A stretch of 56,692 bases of DNA from Plebeiibacterium sediminum (GCF_026013605.1 NZ_JAPDPJ010000042.1:1-56692); one strand, 5' to 3'; shown: positions 1 through 8,002, counted from the stretch's first letter. A program made the numbers and translations. Notes: generated from the sequence alone by a model not told the origin.

Positions 1-1
1 A

Positions 2-403
2 ATTAGCAAAATCCATTTTTATTTCAAAATATTACATGATTTTATTTTCGATTATTTCATTGATATACTGCGATTTAAGAATCGAACTGAGGTTAATAGT
101 AAACAAATTATACCTGCCGACTATATTAAAAAATCCATAACCCCGGCCCATTATTTAACAGACAGCAAAACACATAAAGCCGTAGATTTTTATGGCTACC
201 AATGGTGGATTATGAATTATAATGGCAAACAAGTACCATACGCACGAGGTATTTTAGGACAGTACATCTTTATTATTCCAGAAGATAATGCCATCATAGT
301 CAGATTGGGGCACAAGCGCAGCAGGAATTACATAAACCATCATCCTACAGATACATACAGTTATTTAAATACTGCAGAAAGAATATTAAATGCCAGAAAA
401 TAA
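2..403 (+). CDS. Serine hydrolase (beta-lactamase family), C-terminal part
   Basis: The reading frame is open to the left edge, so only about the last 133 residues are present and the catalytic SxxK and YxN motifs lie outside the window. The visible part has the usual end of class C beta-lactamase-like serine hydrolases: a segment resembling 'NSKQIIPADYIKKSITPA', then 'YGYQWWI', then 'YARGILGQYIFIIPE' and 'IIVRLGHKRS'. These enzymes act on peptides, esters or lactams, and no substrate can be inferred from the C-terminus. The first 25 or so visible residues match the family less well. They may be a divergent stretch or hide a frameshift upstream. The gene ends just before a bidirectional terminator shared with purF. 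Confidence 0.75.
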   Translation: MSKIHFYFKILHDFIFDYFIDILRFKNRTEVNSKQIIPADYIKKSITPAHYLTDSKTHKAVDFYGYQWWIMNYNGKQVPYARGILGQYIFIIPEDNAIIVRLGHKRSRNYINHHPTDTYSYLNTAERILNARK

Positions 404-430
404 AAACGGCAGTCTCATCTGAAACTGCCG
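402..430. terminator. Bidirectional intrinsic terminator between the hydrolase and purF
   Basis: A 7-bp GC-rich stem (407-413 pairs with 424-430, CGGCAGT/ACTGCCG) has a 10-nt loop and is preceded by A402-A406. Read on the minus strand this is a hairpin followed by a U run, which fits the end of purF. On the plus strand it follows the hydrolase stop immediately but lacks a strong U run. Confidence 0.75.
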
Positions 431-454
431 CAATAACAATATTCTTAAACTTTA

Positions 455-2356
455 CTAGTACGCTCTTGTATTTCTTCCTTCAACAAAATTTATAAAAGAA
501 GTATTCACTACTTTATTTCCGCCTGCTGTAGGATATTTTCCTGTAAAATACCAGTCTCCATTATCATTAGGACATGCAACATGAAGATTTTCTATCGTTT
601 GATAAACCACCTCAACTTCTGCATCAATATTCTTTGGAGTCAACATTTCTGCAATTTTATCAGAAACCTCTTCTACTGTAAATGGCTTATAAATTTCTCT
701 AACGTAGTTTACAATCTCTTCTTTTGGAAGATTCTGTTGTTCCTTACATTTTTTATAAACATCATCAATAACAGATTGCATACCTCTTTCCTTCAATAAT
801 GCTATTGCTGCCTGAAATGCACAGAAATCACCAAGTTTGGCCATATCTATACCATAACAATCAGGATAACGAATCTGTGGTGCTGAAGAAACAATAATAA
901 TTTTCTTCGGATGAAGTCTATCTAAAATTCGCAGAATACTTTTCTTAAGTGTTGTACCCCTTACAATAGAGTCATCGATAACAACCAAAGTATCTTCCTG
1001 ATTTTTAACAATACCATAAGTTACGTCATATACATGGGCTACTAAATCATCCCTACTTTCATCATCTGCAATAAAAGTACGCATCTTAACATCCTTAATA
1101 GCCATCTTTTCAACACGAGGTTGAACATGAATTATTTCAGAAAGTTTTTCTCTTGTTATCTCCTTACCTTCTCCCAGAATTTGGTCAATTTTTCGCTCAT
1201 TTACTAATTTACGAACACCATCAACCATACCATAAAAGGCTGTTTCTGCAGTATTAGGTATATAAGAAAATACTGTTTGTTCTATATTATAATCCACCTT
1301 TTCTAAAAGAATCGGAGCTAACAAACGTCCTAACTCTTTTCTTTCCTGGTAAATATATTTATCACTACCTCTTGAAAAGTAAATTCTTTCAAAAGAACAA
1401 GAACGTCTTTCTTGCGGTACACGCACTTCTTCTTCTTTTACTTCTCCATTTTTCTTAATCACCAAAGCATATCCCGGACGTAATTCCTGAACTTCTCTGA
1501 TTCCTACATTCATTGCAGTTTGTATCACAGCTCTTTCTGAAGCTACAACTACAATTTCATCATCAATATAATAAGATGCAGGACGAATACCCCATGGATC
1601 TCTTGCTACAAAAGCATCTCCATGACCAAACATTCCAGAAATAACATAACCACCATCCCATCTTCTACTCGAACGTTCCAAAATTTTTCTAACATCGAGG
1701 TTATCTTCTATCTGATGAGAAATATCTCGGTTGGAAAATCCTTCATTTTTATACTGTCGGAATAACATTTGATTTTCCTCATCAAGAAAATGTCCAATAT
1801 TTTCAAGAATCGTTACAGTATCAGTAAAGTCTTTAGGATGCTGTCCTAAATCCTCAAGGTTTCTAAAAATCTCATCAACATTGGTAAGGTTAAAATTACC
1901 TGCCAACACAAGGTTTCTGGAGCGCCAGTTATTTTCTCTCATAACCGGGTGCACATAGTCAATACTATGCTTTCCAAAAGTTCCATATCTTAAATGCCCC
2001 AAATAAAGCTCACCACAGAAGGGCAGATTTTCTTTTGCCCAAACCGGATCCTTCATTAATTCAGGTGTTGCTCCTTCAACTTTATTTAAGCGAATATCAA
2101 TGTCGTTAAACACATCCTGAATTGGATTTGCTTGATTTGATCTGGAACGAGAAAGGTACCTTGATCCTGAATGCTGATCAATTTTTAAGCTCACAACTCC
2201 TGCTCCATCCTGCCCGCGGTTGTGTTGCTTTTCCATTAACAAATAGAGTTTATTAAGTCCGTAACGCCACGAACCATACTTCTCCTTGTAATACTCTAAA
2301 GGTTTGCGTAATCTAATCAACACAAAACCACATTCATGCTTAATCTGCTCGCTCAT
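455..2356 (-). CDS. purF: Amidophosphoribosyltransferase (PurF family, long form)
   Basis: PurF makes 5-phosphoribosylamine from PRPP and glutamine, the first committed step of purine synthesis in the cytosol. The protein starts MSEQIKHEC, so Cys9 would become the N-terminal nucleophile of the class II glutaminase domain (about residues 9-300) after removal of a short propeptide. 'KQHNRGQDGAG' and 'GHLRYGT' are glutaminase signatures. The phosphoribosyltransferase half carries the PRPP loop 'VVIDDSIVRGTT' near residue 457. At 633 residues it is longer than the roughly 500-residue E. coli enzyme; extra sequence lies between the nucleophile and the 'QHNRGQ' motif and at the C-terminus. I recall longer PurF-like proteins from Bacteroidota, so this may be the lineage form or a paralogue. 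It is monocistronic, with its own promoter and terminator. Confidence 0.9.
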   Translation of the reverse strand: MSEQIKHECGFVLIRLRKPLEYYKEKYGSWRYGLNKLYLLMEKQHNRGQDGAGVVSLKIDQHSGSRYLSRSRSNQANPIQDVFNDIDIRLNKVEGATPELMKDPVWAKENLPFCGELYLGHLRYGTFGKHSIDYVHPVMRENNWRSRNLVLAGNFNLTNVDEIFRNLEDLGQHPKDFTDTVTILENIGHFLDEENQMLFRQYKNEGFSNRDISHQIEDNLDVRKILERSSRRWDGGYVISGMFGHGDAFVARDPWGIRPASYYIDDEIVVVASERAVIQTAMNVGIREVQELRPGYALVIKKNGEVKEEEVRVPQERRSCSFERIYFSRGSDKYIYQERKELGRLLAPILLEKVDYNIEQTVFSYIPNTAETAFYGMVDGVRKLVNERKIDQILGEGKEITREKLSEIIHVQPRVEKMAIKDVKMRTFIADDESRDDLVAHVYDVTYGIVKNQEDTLVVIDDSIVRGTTLKKSILRILDRLHPKKIIIVSSAPQIRYPDCYGIDMAKLGDFCAFQAAIALLKERGMQSVIDDVYKKCKEQQNLPKEEIVNYVREIYKPFTVEEVSDKIAEMLTPKNIDAEVEVVYQTIENLHVACPNDNGDWYFTGKYPTAGGNKVVNTSFINFVEGRNTRAY

Positions 2357-2388
2357 ATTTTAAGAGACTAACTATTTTTAAGAAAGCG

Positions 2389-2419
2389 CAAATTTATTTT
2401 ATTTTTTTGGGTTACCCAA
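2389..2419 (-). promoter_or_regulatory. Bacteroidota-type promoter of purF
   Basis: On the minus strand a TTG (2419-2417) is separated by 20 nt from TAAATTTG (2396-2389), an exact TAnnTTTG -7 box. The start codon lies about 33 nt downstream of the box. Confidence 0.75.
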
Positions 2420-2444
2420 CTTCCGAAGACGTAAAAAGGGTTAA

Positions 2445-2474
2445 AATAAAAAACGCCCCCTAATTGGAGACGTT
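2445..2474 (-). terminator. Terminator overlapping the stop codon of the SPOR gene
   Basis: On the minus strand 2474-2466 folds onto 2460-2452 with two G-U pairs and a 5-nt loop, followed by a run of six U. The TAG stop (2462-2460) lies in the loop and the descending arm. The G-U pairs become A-C mismatches on the plus strand, so the hairpin works in one direction only. Confidence 0.7.
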
Positions 2475-2933
2475 ATTATTATCTAAACTTGTTAATTGAA
2501 TATTATCAACAGGCACAGGATAGCAACTTGGAAATTCTTTCTTTAATTTTCTATACAGTTCAAGCGATTCGCTTTTACTTCTGAAATCCCCAACCTGAAC
2601 TCTCCAAAAAGGAGCCTCATACATTACATATATTTTCTCATCCTGAAACAAAGACAGAACCTTTGCTTTTACCTCACTGGCCTCTTTTTTTGCATTATTA
2701 TTAGATCCAAGATATAGTTGAATTCGAAATCCATCAATCCCACCAGCTCTATTATTCATGTCTAAATGAATTCCTACTAAATCTGATATTTCAGGAGATT
2801 GAATAACCTGCAGTGAACCTTCGCTTTCTTGACTCGATCCTATCTTTTCAAAAAAATCTTGTCCGGATTTATTCTGAGCATTGCTCATGCAACACACAAA
2901 TACCAATACTACAATATATAATACTCTAATCAT
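2460..2933 (-). CDS. Exported SPOR-domain protein
   Basis: A 157-residue protein with an N-terminal hydrophobic signal (about residues 1-19, ending 'CMSNAQ'). Its C-terminal half resembles an SPOR domain: a 'GFRIQLYLGSNNNAKKEA' strand-helix segment, then 'VMYEAPFWRVQVGDFRSKSE' and 'LYRKLKKEFP'. SPOR domains bind denuded peptidoglycan glycan strands, so a periplasmic role linked to the cell wall is likely. No other domain is visible. The gene lies 9 nt after the universal stress gene and probably shares its transcript. Its last codons form part of the terminator, so the transcript ends at the stop codon. Confidence 0.75.
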   Translation of the reverse strand: MIRVLYIVVLVFVCCMSNAQNKSGQDFFEKIGSSQESEGSLQVIQSPEISDLVGIHLDMNNRAGGIDGFRIQLYLGSNNNAKKEASEVKAKVLSLFQDEKIYVMYEAPFWRVQVGDFRSKSESLELYRKLKKEFPSCYPVPVDNIQLTSLDNNNVSN

Positions 2934-2942
2934 CTTTTGATT

Positions 2943-3803
2943 TTAATATTTAGATTGCAAATATAAAGATTCTTTTGTTGGAACAGCCAGAACCGGACAT
3001 CTTGACTCATTGATTAACTGATTTGCAAATGGTTTAATAAGGTTTTCAAATGGATTTGCTGTTTGTAAAATATTAGTTGCAATAACATCCGCATCCACTT
3101 TATCAATATACTCCAATAATAATTCAGCCTTTGACTTTCCACTTAAAACAATTGATTCAACTCTTAATTCCGTATTCTTATTTATAAATCTTACGGTTTG
3201 TTTTACAAAACCAGAAACTCTGCTGCGCAACAAACTATAGCCAGGCTCTTTAATTCCTACTACATAAATTTTAGCATTAAATAATTTAGCCAGCCCAACA
3301 ACTGCAGGTACTTTTTGCCTGCTAGATCTGTTAATACTAATAGGCAATACAATATTATTAATGCTTCTCCATTTTCTTTCCGGACGAATTGTTAAAACAG
3401 GAACAGTAGCACTATGCACCAAACGATAAGCATTACTACCAATCCATTTATCTTCAAAACCCGATGCTCCATGAGTACCAATTACAATTAATGTTGTGTC
3501 ATCATATTTTGCCTGATTGGTAACTTCTTTAATGATATTTCCTTCTCTAACTTTATAATCAAAACGGCCACCGGGCACTGTATATTTTTCTTTATTTTTC
3601 TCTACAATCTCATGTAACCACTCTGCTACATTATCACTCAAAATTAGTTCTGATTCTGTTTTTGAATATCTGTAAGCTATTTTTTTAGTCTTAACATGAA
3701 GTATTTTCAGTTCTGCATTCAGTTTATTGGCAATCTGAATACCAAATTCCAATGCATTTAGCGAATTTTCAGAAAAATCAATAGGAACTAATATTTTAGT
3801 CAT
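2943..3803 (-). CDS. Tandem universal stress protein (UspA family)
   Basis: A cytosolic 286-residue protein made of two Usp domains (about 1-143 and 147-286). The first starts 'TKILVPIDFSENSLNALEF' and has the full ATP-binding signature G109-x2-G112-x9-G122-S123. The second keeps the fold ('VDADVIATNI', 'CPVLAVPT') but lacks the glycine-rich loop, so only the N-terminal domain is likely to bind nucleotide. Usp proteins accumulate in starvation, oxygen or redox stress, and the exact function is generally unknown. A Bacteroidota -7 box lies about 70 nt upstream, giving a leader with a perfect 7-bp hairpin (3853-3868) and a CA-rich end just before the ATG. The SPOR gene follows. Confidence 0.88.
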   Translation of the reverse strand: MTKILVPIDFSENSLNALEFGIQIANKLNAELKILHVKTKKIAYRYSKTESELILSDNVAEWLHEIVEKNKEKYTVPGGRFDYKVREGNIIKEVTNQAKYDDTTLIVIGTHGASGFEDKWIGSNAYRLVHSATVPVLTIRPERKWRSINNIVLPISINRSSRQKVPAVVGLAKLFNAKIYVVGIKEPGYSLLRSRVSGFVKQTVRFINKNTELRVESIVLSGKSKAELLLEYIDKVDADVIATNILQTANPFENLIKPFANQLINESRCPVLAVPTKESLYLQSKY

Positions 3804-3874
3804 GATAGCGTGTTATTATGTGTGTTTAAAAATGAATGATAAAAGATACGTACTATTTTGTAAAATAGTTAGCC

Positions 3875-3882
3875 CAAATCTA
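3875..3882 (-). promoter_or_regulatory. -7 box of the Usp-SPOR operon
   Basis: TAGATTTG on the minus strand is an exact TAnnTTTG match. No good TTG is found at the -33 position, so the promoter may need an activator. Confidence 0.5.
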
Positions 3883-3944
3883 ATATTTATTACAGAAGAC
3901 CGTATACCTCTATCTCATTTTTTTAAGATAGGTACAAAAGAAAA

Positions 3945-4001
3945 ATACCGGGTAAACAAATCCTAAGATTCGTTATTTCCCGGTATCAATCAACACAACA
4001 C
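3945..4001 (-). repeat. Hairpin repeat unit 1 (closest to usp)
   Basis: Read on the minus strand: GTGTTGTGTTGATTG, then a perfect 8-bp stem (3986-3979 with 3952-3945, ATACCGGG/CCCGGTAT), then TTTTTCTTTT. This is the layout of a short RNA ending in an intrinsic terminator. An inner AATC/GATT stem replaces the GGGG loop of units 2 and 3. Confidence 0.65.
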
Positions 4002-4026
4002 AATTTTAAATATCTTAAATTTGAAA

Positions 4027-4090
4027 AAACACCGAGAGTTATATTTGTGGGGACAAATTACACAACTCCCGGCATCAATCAACACAACAC
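4027..4090 (-). repeat. Hairpin repeat unit 2
   Basis: On the minus strand: GTGTTGTGTTGATTGAT, then a stem with one mismatch (4072-4064 with 4040-4032). An inner perfect TTTGT/ACAAA stem (4057-4053 with 4048-4044) closes a CCCC loop. Six U residues follow, as in a terminator. Confidence 0.65.
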
Positions 4091-4200
4091 TCTTAATTTT
4101 CCGCTAAATTAGTTTTTTCTAGCATTTGACTAATATAGTTTTTTGTTTTTATATCTGTTAAACTAAATATTTAACAATAAATATGTTTCTGGTGAAATTA

Positions 4201-4258
4201 CCGGAAGTTGCTTATGTGGGGACAAAAAGTCAACTTCCGGCTTTATTCAACACAACAC
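4201..4258 (-). repeat. Hairpin repeat unit 3 (directly after the STAS gene)
   Basis: On the minus strand it begins 5 nt after the STAS stop: GTGTTGTGTTGAAT, then a perfect 10-bp stem (4240-4231 with 4210-4201, CCGGAAGTTG/CAACTTCCGG) and an inner TGT/ACA stem closing a CCCC loop. The following bases (TAATTTC) make a poor U tract, so it may be a 3' UTR structure and only a weak terminator. Confidence 0.65.
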
Positions 4259-4263
4259 TATCT

Positions 4264-4608
4264 TTAGGCTATTAACAATTCTTTTGAAAATGGTTTAGGT
4301 ATATCGCAGAAGAAAAACAAATGATCTACATTGGCTAATTTAAATTTCTTAAAAACATTTTCTCCTACATTAAATAAACTGACTTGTCCTTGATTCATTT
4401 CTGATAATCTTTGTCCAGCGATTAAAGCTTCTATCGTATCAGAATTTATTTCATTAACTCGTCCAAAATCAACCATAACATTAGAGTATGGATGAGTTAG
4501 AACATTTATAAGTTCTTCTTTAAATAAATTAGTATCTTTTGAGTTTAAATAAGTATCCTGTTCAAATGACACCAATATTGTATTTTGGTAAGTTTTAATC
4601 TTAATCAT
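4264..4608 (-). CDS. STAS-domain protein (anti-sigma factor antagonist-like)
   Basis: A single 114-residue STAS domain with a short first strand ('KTYQNTILVSFEQ'), a central 'VMVDFGRVNEINSDTIEALI' region and a second 'GQVSLFNV' strand. Anti-anti-sigma factors of this fold switch partner through a phosphorylated Ser in a D-S-S-G motif. Here the aligned residues are Asn55-Ser56-Asp57-Thr58, so by eye Asp replaces the usual phosphoserine, although Ser56 or Thr58 could still be modified. The gene stands alone, has a sigma-54 promoter candidate with a 22-nt CA-rich leader, and is followed by hairpin unit 3. A role in partner switching or as a scaffold is inferred from the fold. No cognate anti-sigma kinase lies nearby. 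Confidence 0.75.
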   Translation of the reverse strand: MIKIKTYQNTILVSFEQDTYLNSKDTNLFKEELINVLTHPYSNVMVDFGRVNEINSDTIEALIAGQRLSEMNQGQVSLFNVGENVFKKFKLANVDHLFFFCDIPKPFSKELLIA

Positions 4609-4640
4609 AACTATGTGTGTTTGTGTTTCGATTTATAAAT

Positions 4641-4656
4641 ACCAAAGCTCGTGCCA
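4641..4656 (-). promoter_or_regulatory. Sigma-54 (-24/-12) promoter candidate of the STAS gene
   Basis: TGGCACGAGCTTTGGT on the minus strand matches the consensus TGGCACG-N4-TTGCW at all fixed positions except the C of GC. The predicted start near 4630 gives a 22-nt leader ahead of the ATG at 4608. Confidence 0.6.
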
Positions 4657-4720
4657 TTTTTAAACACACATTGATTATCAATATATTACATTTTTAATAC
4701 TATGAATTTTTGCTGAATTT

Positions 4721-4748
4721 TGGAATTTATTCCATTTTTTGGAATTTG
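4721..4748. promoter_or_regulatory. Inverted repeat, possible activator site for the sigma-54 promoter
   Basis: TGGAATTTATTCCA (4721-4734) is a perfect 6-bp inverted repeat, followed by a third half-site TTGGAATTTG (4739-4748). It lies about 90-120 bp upstream of the predicted sigma-54 start, where enhancer-binding proteins usually bind. It could instead serve the divergent acyltransferase gene. Confidence 0.4.
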
Positions 4749-4852
4749 TGCAAATAATAAACTTCTTCATACACATTAACCTTTAACCGATAAAATTCGA
4801 CCTCAAAAACCATTATAGCCGGAAAAGAATTTCTTATATCAAATGATTGTGA

Positions 4853-4860
4853 TAATTTTG
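4853..4860 (+). promoter_or_regulatory. -7 box of the acyltransferase gene
   Basis: TAATTTTG is an exact TAnnTTTG match 23 nt before the ATG. No clear -33 TTG is seen. Confidence 0.55.
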
Positions 4861-4883
4861 CGCCAAACTATTAAAAGCAAAAA

Positions 4884-6017
4884 ATGGTAACAGACCAATA
4901 TTTTGATTCTATTCGACCTTATCGTGATAACGAGATGACTGAAGTTTTTGAGCAGTTGATGAATGAAGAATCTTTTAAAAAATTGCTAAATTTTCTATTC
5001 CCTCAAATTCCTATTGAGGCTTTCAATAAAAAATTACTATCACTACAATCTATTAACGAGTTTCAAATAGAAGTTATATATCCTTATATACAACAAGTAA
5101 TAAAAAACACAACTCAAGGAGTTACTGCTGAAGGATTTGAAAATTTAGATCCAAATAAAAGCTATATATTCATCTCAAATCACAGAGATATTGTATTAGA
5201 CTCTGCCTTTTTGAACATATTATTACATGATCATGGGCACGACACATGCGAAATAGCTATAGGTGATAACCTTTTAATTTACCCTTGGATTACCAAATTG
5301 GTAAAACTGAACAAATCGTTTATGGTAAAACGAAATTTACCAGCGCGACAAATGTTACAGAGTTCCAAATTACTTTCTGAGTATATCAGATACAATCTTA
5401 CTCAACGAAACTCAAGTGTTTGGATTGCTCAAAGGGAAGGCAGATCAAAGGATGGCGATGACAGAACCCAATCCAGCTTACTAAAAATGCTTAATTTAAG
5501 TGGTGATAAAACCTTTGCTGATAATTTTAAGGAATTACAAATTGTACCGTTATCAATTTCATATGAATACGACCCTTGTGATTATTTAAAAGCTCATGAG
5601 TTTTTACTTAAAAAACAAAATCCTGAATACAAAAAAACTCAGGAAGATGATTTAAAACATATGGGAGCAGGAATTAAAGGGCGTAAAGGACGTGTTAATT
5701 TCAAAGCCGGAACTCCTCTGAATGGAGAACTAAATACCTTAAATTCATTTGATAAGAATGAACAAATTAACAAACTGGCTGAAATTATTGATGAGCAAAT
5801 ACATAATAATTATAAATTATGGCCCGGAAACTTTATTGCAGCAGACATCATTAATAACAGCAATAAATTTGCCGATAAATACACAAAAGAGGATTTAAAT
5901 ACTTTTAATGAATATATTGACGAACATATCTCTCGTTTAAACACAGATGCGAAGTTTATCAAAGATTCATTAATGGAGATGTATGCCAACCCGGTAAAAA
6001 ACTTTTTTAAAGGATAA
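4884..6017 (+). CDS. PlsC/PlsB-type phospholipid acyltransferase
   Basis: A 377-residue member of the glycerol-phosphate/lysophosphatidate acyltransferase superfamily. The first block is 'FISNHRDIVLDSAFLN' (His100). The glycine-rich block is 'WIAQREGRSKDGDD', equivalent to the FPEGTRS motif, and 'IVPLSISYEYDP' follows. Enzymes of this type transfer acyl chains to glycerol-phosphate derivatives at the cytoplasmic membrane face. The catalytic block is unusual: His100 is followed by Asp102 and Asp106 (H-x-D and H-x5-D) and not by the canonical H-x4-D. No membrane segment is obvious, so it is probably peripheral. It is monocistronic. Substrate (glycerol-3-phosphate, lysophospholipid or an ornithine/glycine lipid) cannot be assigned from sequence. 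Confidence 0.75.
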   Translation: MVTDQYFDSIRPYRDNEMTEVFEQLMNEESFKKLLNFLFPQIPIEAFNKKLLSLQSINEFQIEVIYPYIQQVIKNTTQGVTAEGFENLDPNKSYIFISNHRDIVLDSAFLNILLHDHGHDTCEIAIGDNLLIYPWITKLVKLNKSFMVKRNLPARQMLQSSKLLSEYIRYNLTQRNSSVWIAQREGRSKDGDDRTQSSLLKMLNLSGDKTFADNFKELQIVPLSISYEYDPCDYLKAHEFLLKKQNPEYKKTQEDDLKHMGAGIKGRKGRVNFKAGTPLNGELNTLNSFDKNEQINKLAEIIDEQIHNNYKLWPGNFIAADIINNSNKFADKYTKEDLNTFNEYIDEHISRLNTDAKFIKDSLMEMYANPVKNFFKG

Positions 6018-6037
6018 CAATACTCTGAATAACAGAC

Positions 6038-6075
6038 AAAAAAGGGCGATTCCAAAAAATGGAATCGCCCTTTTT
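6038..6075. terminator. Bidirectional terminator between the acyltransferase and aspS
   Basis: A perfect 10-bp stem (6044-6053 GGGCGATTCC with 6061-6070) has a 7-nt loop. It is flanked by A6 on the left and T5 on the right, so it can serve both convergent genes. Confidence 0.92.
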
Positions 6076-6092
6076 ACTAAAATATACTTTTC

Positions 6093-7850
6093 TTATTTTT
6101 CTATCTTCTTCAATAGAATATTTAATTCATCTAATTGTGAAGTTGCAACTTGAGAAGGAGCATCATTCATCACATCTCTTCCCGAGTTATTTTTAGGGAA
6201 TGCGATAACATCTCTAATTGAGTCCAGTCCGGCAAATAATGAAACCAAACGATCAAACCCAAAAGCTACACCACCATGTGGAGGAGCACCGTATTTAAAT
6301 GCATTCATTAAAAATCCAAATTGATTTTCAGCCTCTTCTTCACTAAATCCAAGTAATTGGAACATCTTGTGCTGTAACTCATCATCATGAATTCTTATAG
6401 ATCCACCACCTATTTCAACGCCATTAATTACCAAATCATAGGCATTAGCACGAACCTCACCTGGTTTTGATTCCAATAAGTCTATATCTTCTTTTTTAGG
6501 AGAAGTAAATGGATGATGCATTGCATGATAACGACCAGACTCCTCATCCCACTCAAGTAATGGAAAATCAACAACCCATAAAGGAGCAAATTTATTTTTA
6601 TCACGTAAACCTAAACGCGATCCCATTTCTAAACGTAACTCACAAAGTGCATTTTGAGTTTTTGCTTTTGCTCCGGCTAAAATCAATAATAAATCTCCAG
6701 GCTTAGCATCAAAAGCTTCAACCCACTTCGTTAATTCTTCCTCACCAAAGAATTTATCTACTGAAGACTTAAATGTTCCATCAGTATTATACTTTACATA
6801 AACCAAACCTTGCGCTCCGATCTGAGGTTTTTTTACAAAGTCAGTTAATTTATCCAAATCCTTTCTTGAATAAGAAGCACATCCGCTGGCACAAATACCA
6901 CCTATATATTCAGCATCTTCAAAAACCTTAAATCCACAGCCAGAAACCAACTCATTCATTTCAACAAACTTCATTTCAAAACGAATATCTGGTTTATCTG
7001 AACCATAATATTTCATTGCCTCTGAATATGGCATTTGTGGAAAATCGTAATCGATATCCAGATTTTTAATCACTTTAAATAAGTGCTTTGTCATTCCCTC
7101 AAATGTACCCAATACATCTTGCTGATCTACAAAAGACATTTCACAGTCTATTTGAGTAAACTCAGGCTGACGGTCAGCTCTTAAATCCTCATCTCTAAAA
7201 CACTTTACAATTTGAAAGTATCTGTCAAAACCCGCAACCATCAACAATTGCTTAAACAACTGCGGAGATTGTGGTAAAGCATAAAATTGTCCTGGATTTA
7301 ATCTCGAAGGAACAATAAAGTCACGAGCTCCTTCTGGAGTTGATTTCATTAAAACAGGAGTTTCTGTTTCAATAAAATTTTGCTGATTCAAATAATTACG
7401 AACTTCAAAACCTAACTTATGGCGTAACTCAAGGTTACTACGAACAGGACTACGACGTAAATCAAGATATCTGTATTTCATTCTTAACTCATCACCACCA
7501 TCGGTTTCATCTTCAATGGTAAATGGAGGTAATTCAGAAGGATTAAGCAATACAAATTTATCAACAAGAATTTCAATTTCACCAGTTGGAATTTTTCCAT
7601 TTTTATTACTACGCTCAGCAACTTTTCCTACAACCTGAATTACATATTCTCTTCCTAACTTACGAGCTTCGTCACTTAAATCTTTTCTCGACTCCACATC
7701 AAGAACCAATTGCGTAATTCCATATCTGTCCCTTAGATCAATAAAAGTCATTCCTCCAAGGTTACGAACTTTTTGAACCCAACCACTAAGGGTTACTTCT
7801 TTATTTACATCTTCAAGCCTAAGCTCACCACAAGTATGCGTTCTGTACAT
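6093..7850 (-). CDS. aspS: Aspartyl-tRNA synthetase
   Basis: A full-length 585-residue bacterial-type class II synthetase that charges tRNA-Asp. An N-terminal OB-fold anticodon-binding domain (about 1-110, '[17 protein letters not shown]') is followed by motif 2 '[18 protein letters not shown]'. An insertion domain of the bacterial type ('[20 protein letters not shown]') comes next, then motif 3 '[15 protein letters not shown]'. Catalytic residues look intact. The gene is divergent from tadA and convergent with the acyltransferase. The bacterial type can be discriminating or not towards tRNA-Asn; I cannot tell which from reading. Confidence 0.96.
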   Translation of the reverse strand: MYRTHTCGELRLEDVNKEVTLSGWVQKVRNLGGMTFIDLRDRYGITQLVLDVESRKDLSDEARKLGREYVIQVVGKVAERSNKNGKIPTGEIEILVDKFVLLNPSELPPFTIEDETDGGDELRMKYRYLDLRRSPVRSNLELRHKLGFEVRNYLNQQNFIETETPVLMKSTPEGARDFIVPSRLNPGQFYALPQSPQLFKQLLMVAGFDRYFQIVKCFRDEDLRADRQPEFTQIDCEMSFVDQQDVLGTFEGMTKHLFKVIKNLDIDYDFPQMPYSEAMKYYGSDKPDIRFEMKFVEMNELVSGCGFKVFEDAEYIGGICASGCASYSRKDLDKLTDFVKKPQIGAQGLVYVKYNTDGTFKSSVDKFFGEEELTKWVEAFDAKPGDLLLILAGAKAKTQNALCELRLEMGSRLGLRDKNKFAPLWVVDFPLLEWDEESGRYHAMHHPFTSPKKEDIDLLESKPGEVRANAYDLVINGVEIGGGSIRIHDDELQHKMFQLLGFSEEEAENQFGFLMNAFKYGAPPHGGVAFGFDRLVSLFAGLDSIRDVIAFPKNNSGRDVMNDAPSQVATSQLDELNILLKKIEK

Positions 7851-8002
7851 TATAATTGTTATTTATTACTCAATAATTATTTTTGAAAACCAGCTGAAAT
7901 TCTTTACTTAATTTCGAAAACCAAACTACTGATTGTTTTAACATGCGAAAATATAAAGAAATTAAATAAATCACCCCTATTTATAAAATATAAAATCAAA
8001 AG

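Larger units (their letters stand above)
3804..4263. other. Intergenic region between the Usp and STAS genes
   Basis: This 460-nt gap has no convincing reading frame. It holds three related hairpin units (listed separately), the Usp promoter and leader, and an A+T-rich spacer between units 2 and 3 (4091-4200) with no recognisable gene. Confidence 0.8.

Noticed and set aside
1-76. Frameshift in the first visible codons of the serine hydrolase
   Set aside because: The poor family match could be divergence. The frame has no stop and no other frame fits better, so a frameshift is not supported.
3945-4258. CRISPR-like array
   Set aside because: Only the 12-nt lead is conserved, spacing is irregular (89 and 168 nt) and the rest folds into hairpins; there are no spacers or cas genes.
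4201-4258. Integron attC site
   Set aside because: The unit has paired arms but no core GTTRRRY/RYYYAAC sites and no integrase is nearby.
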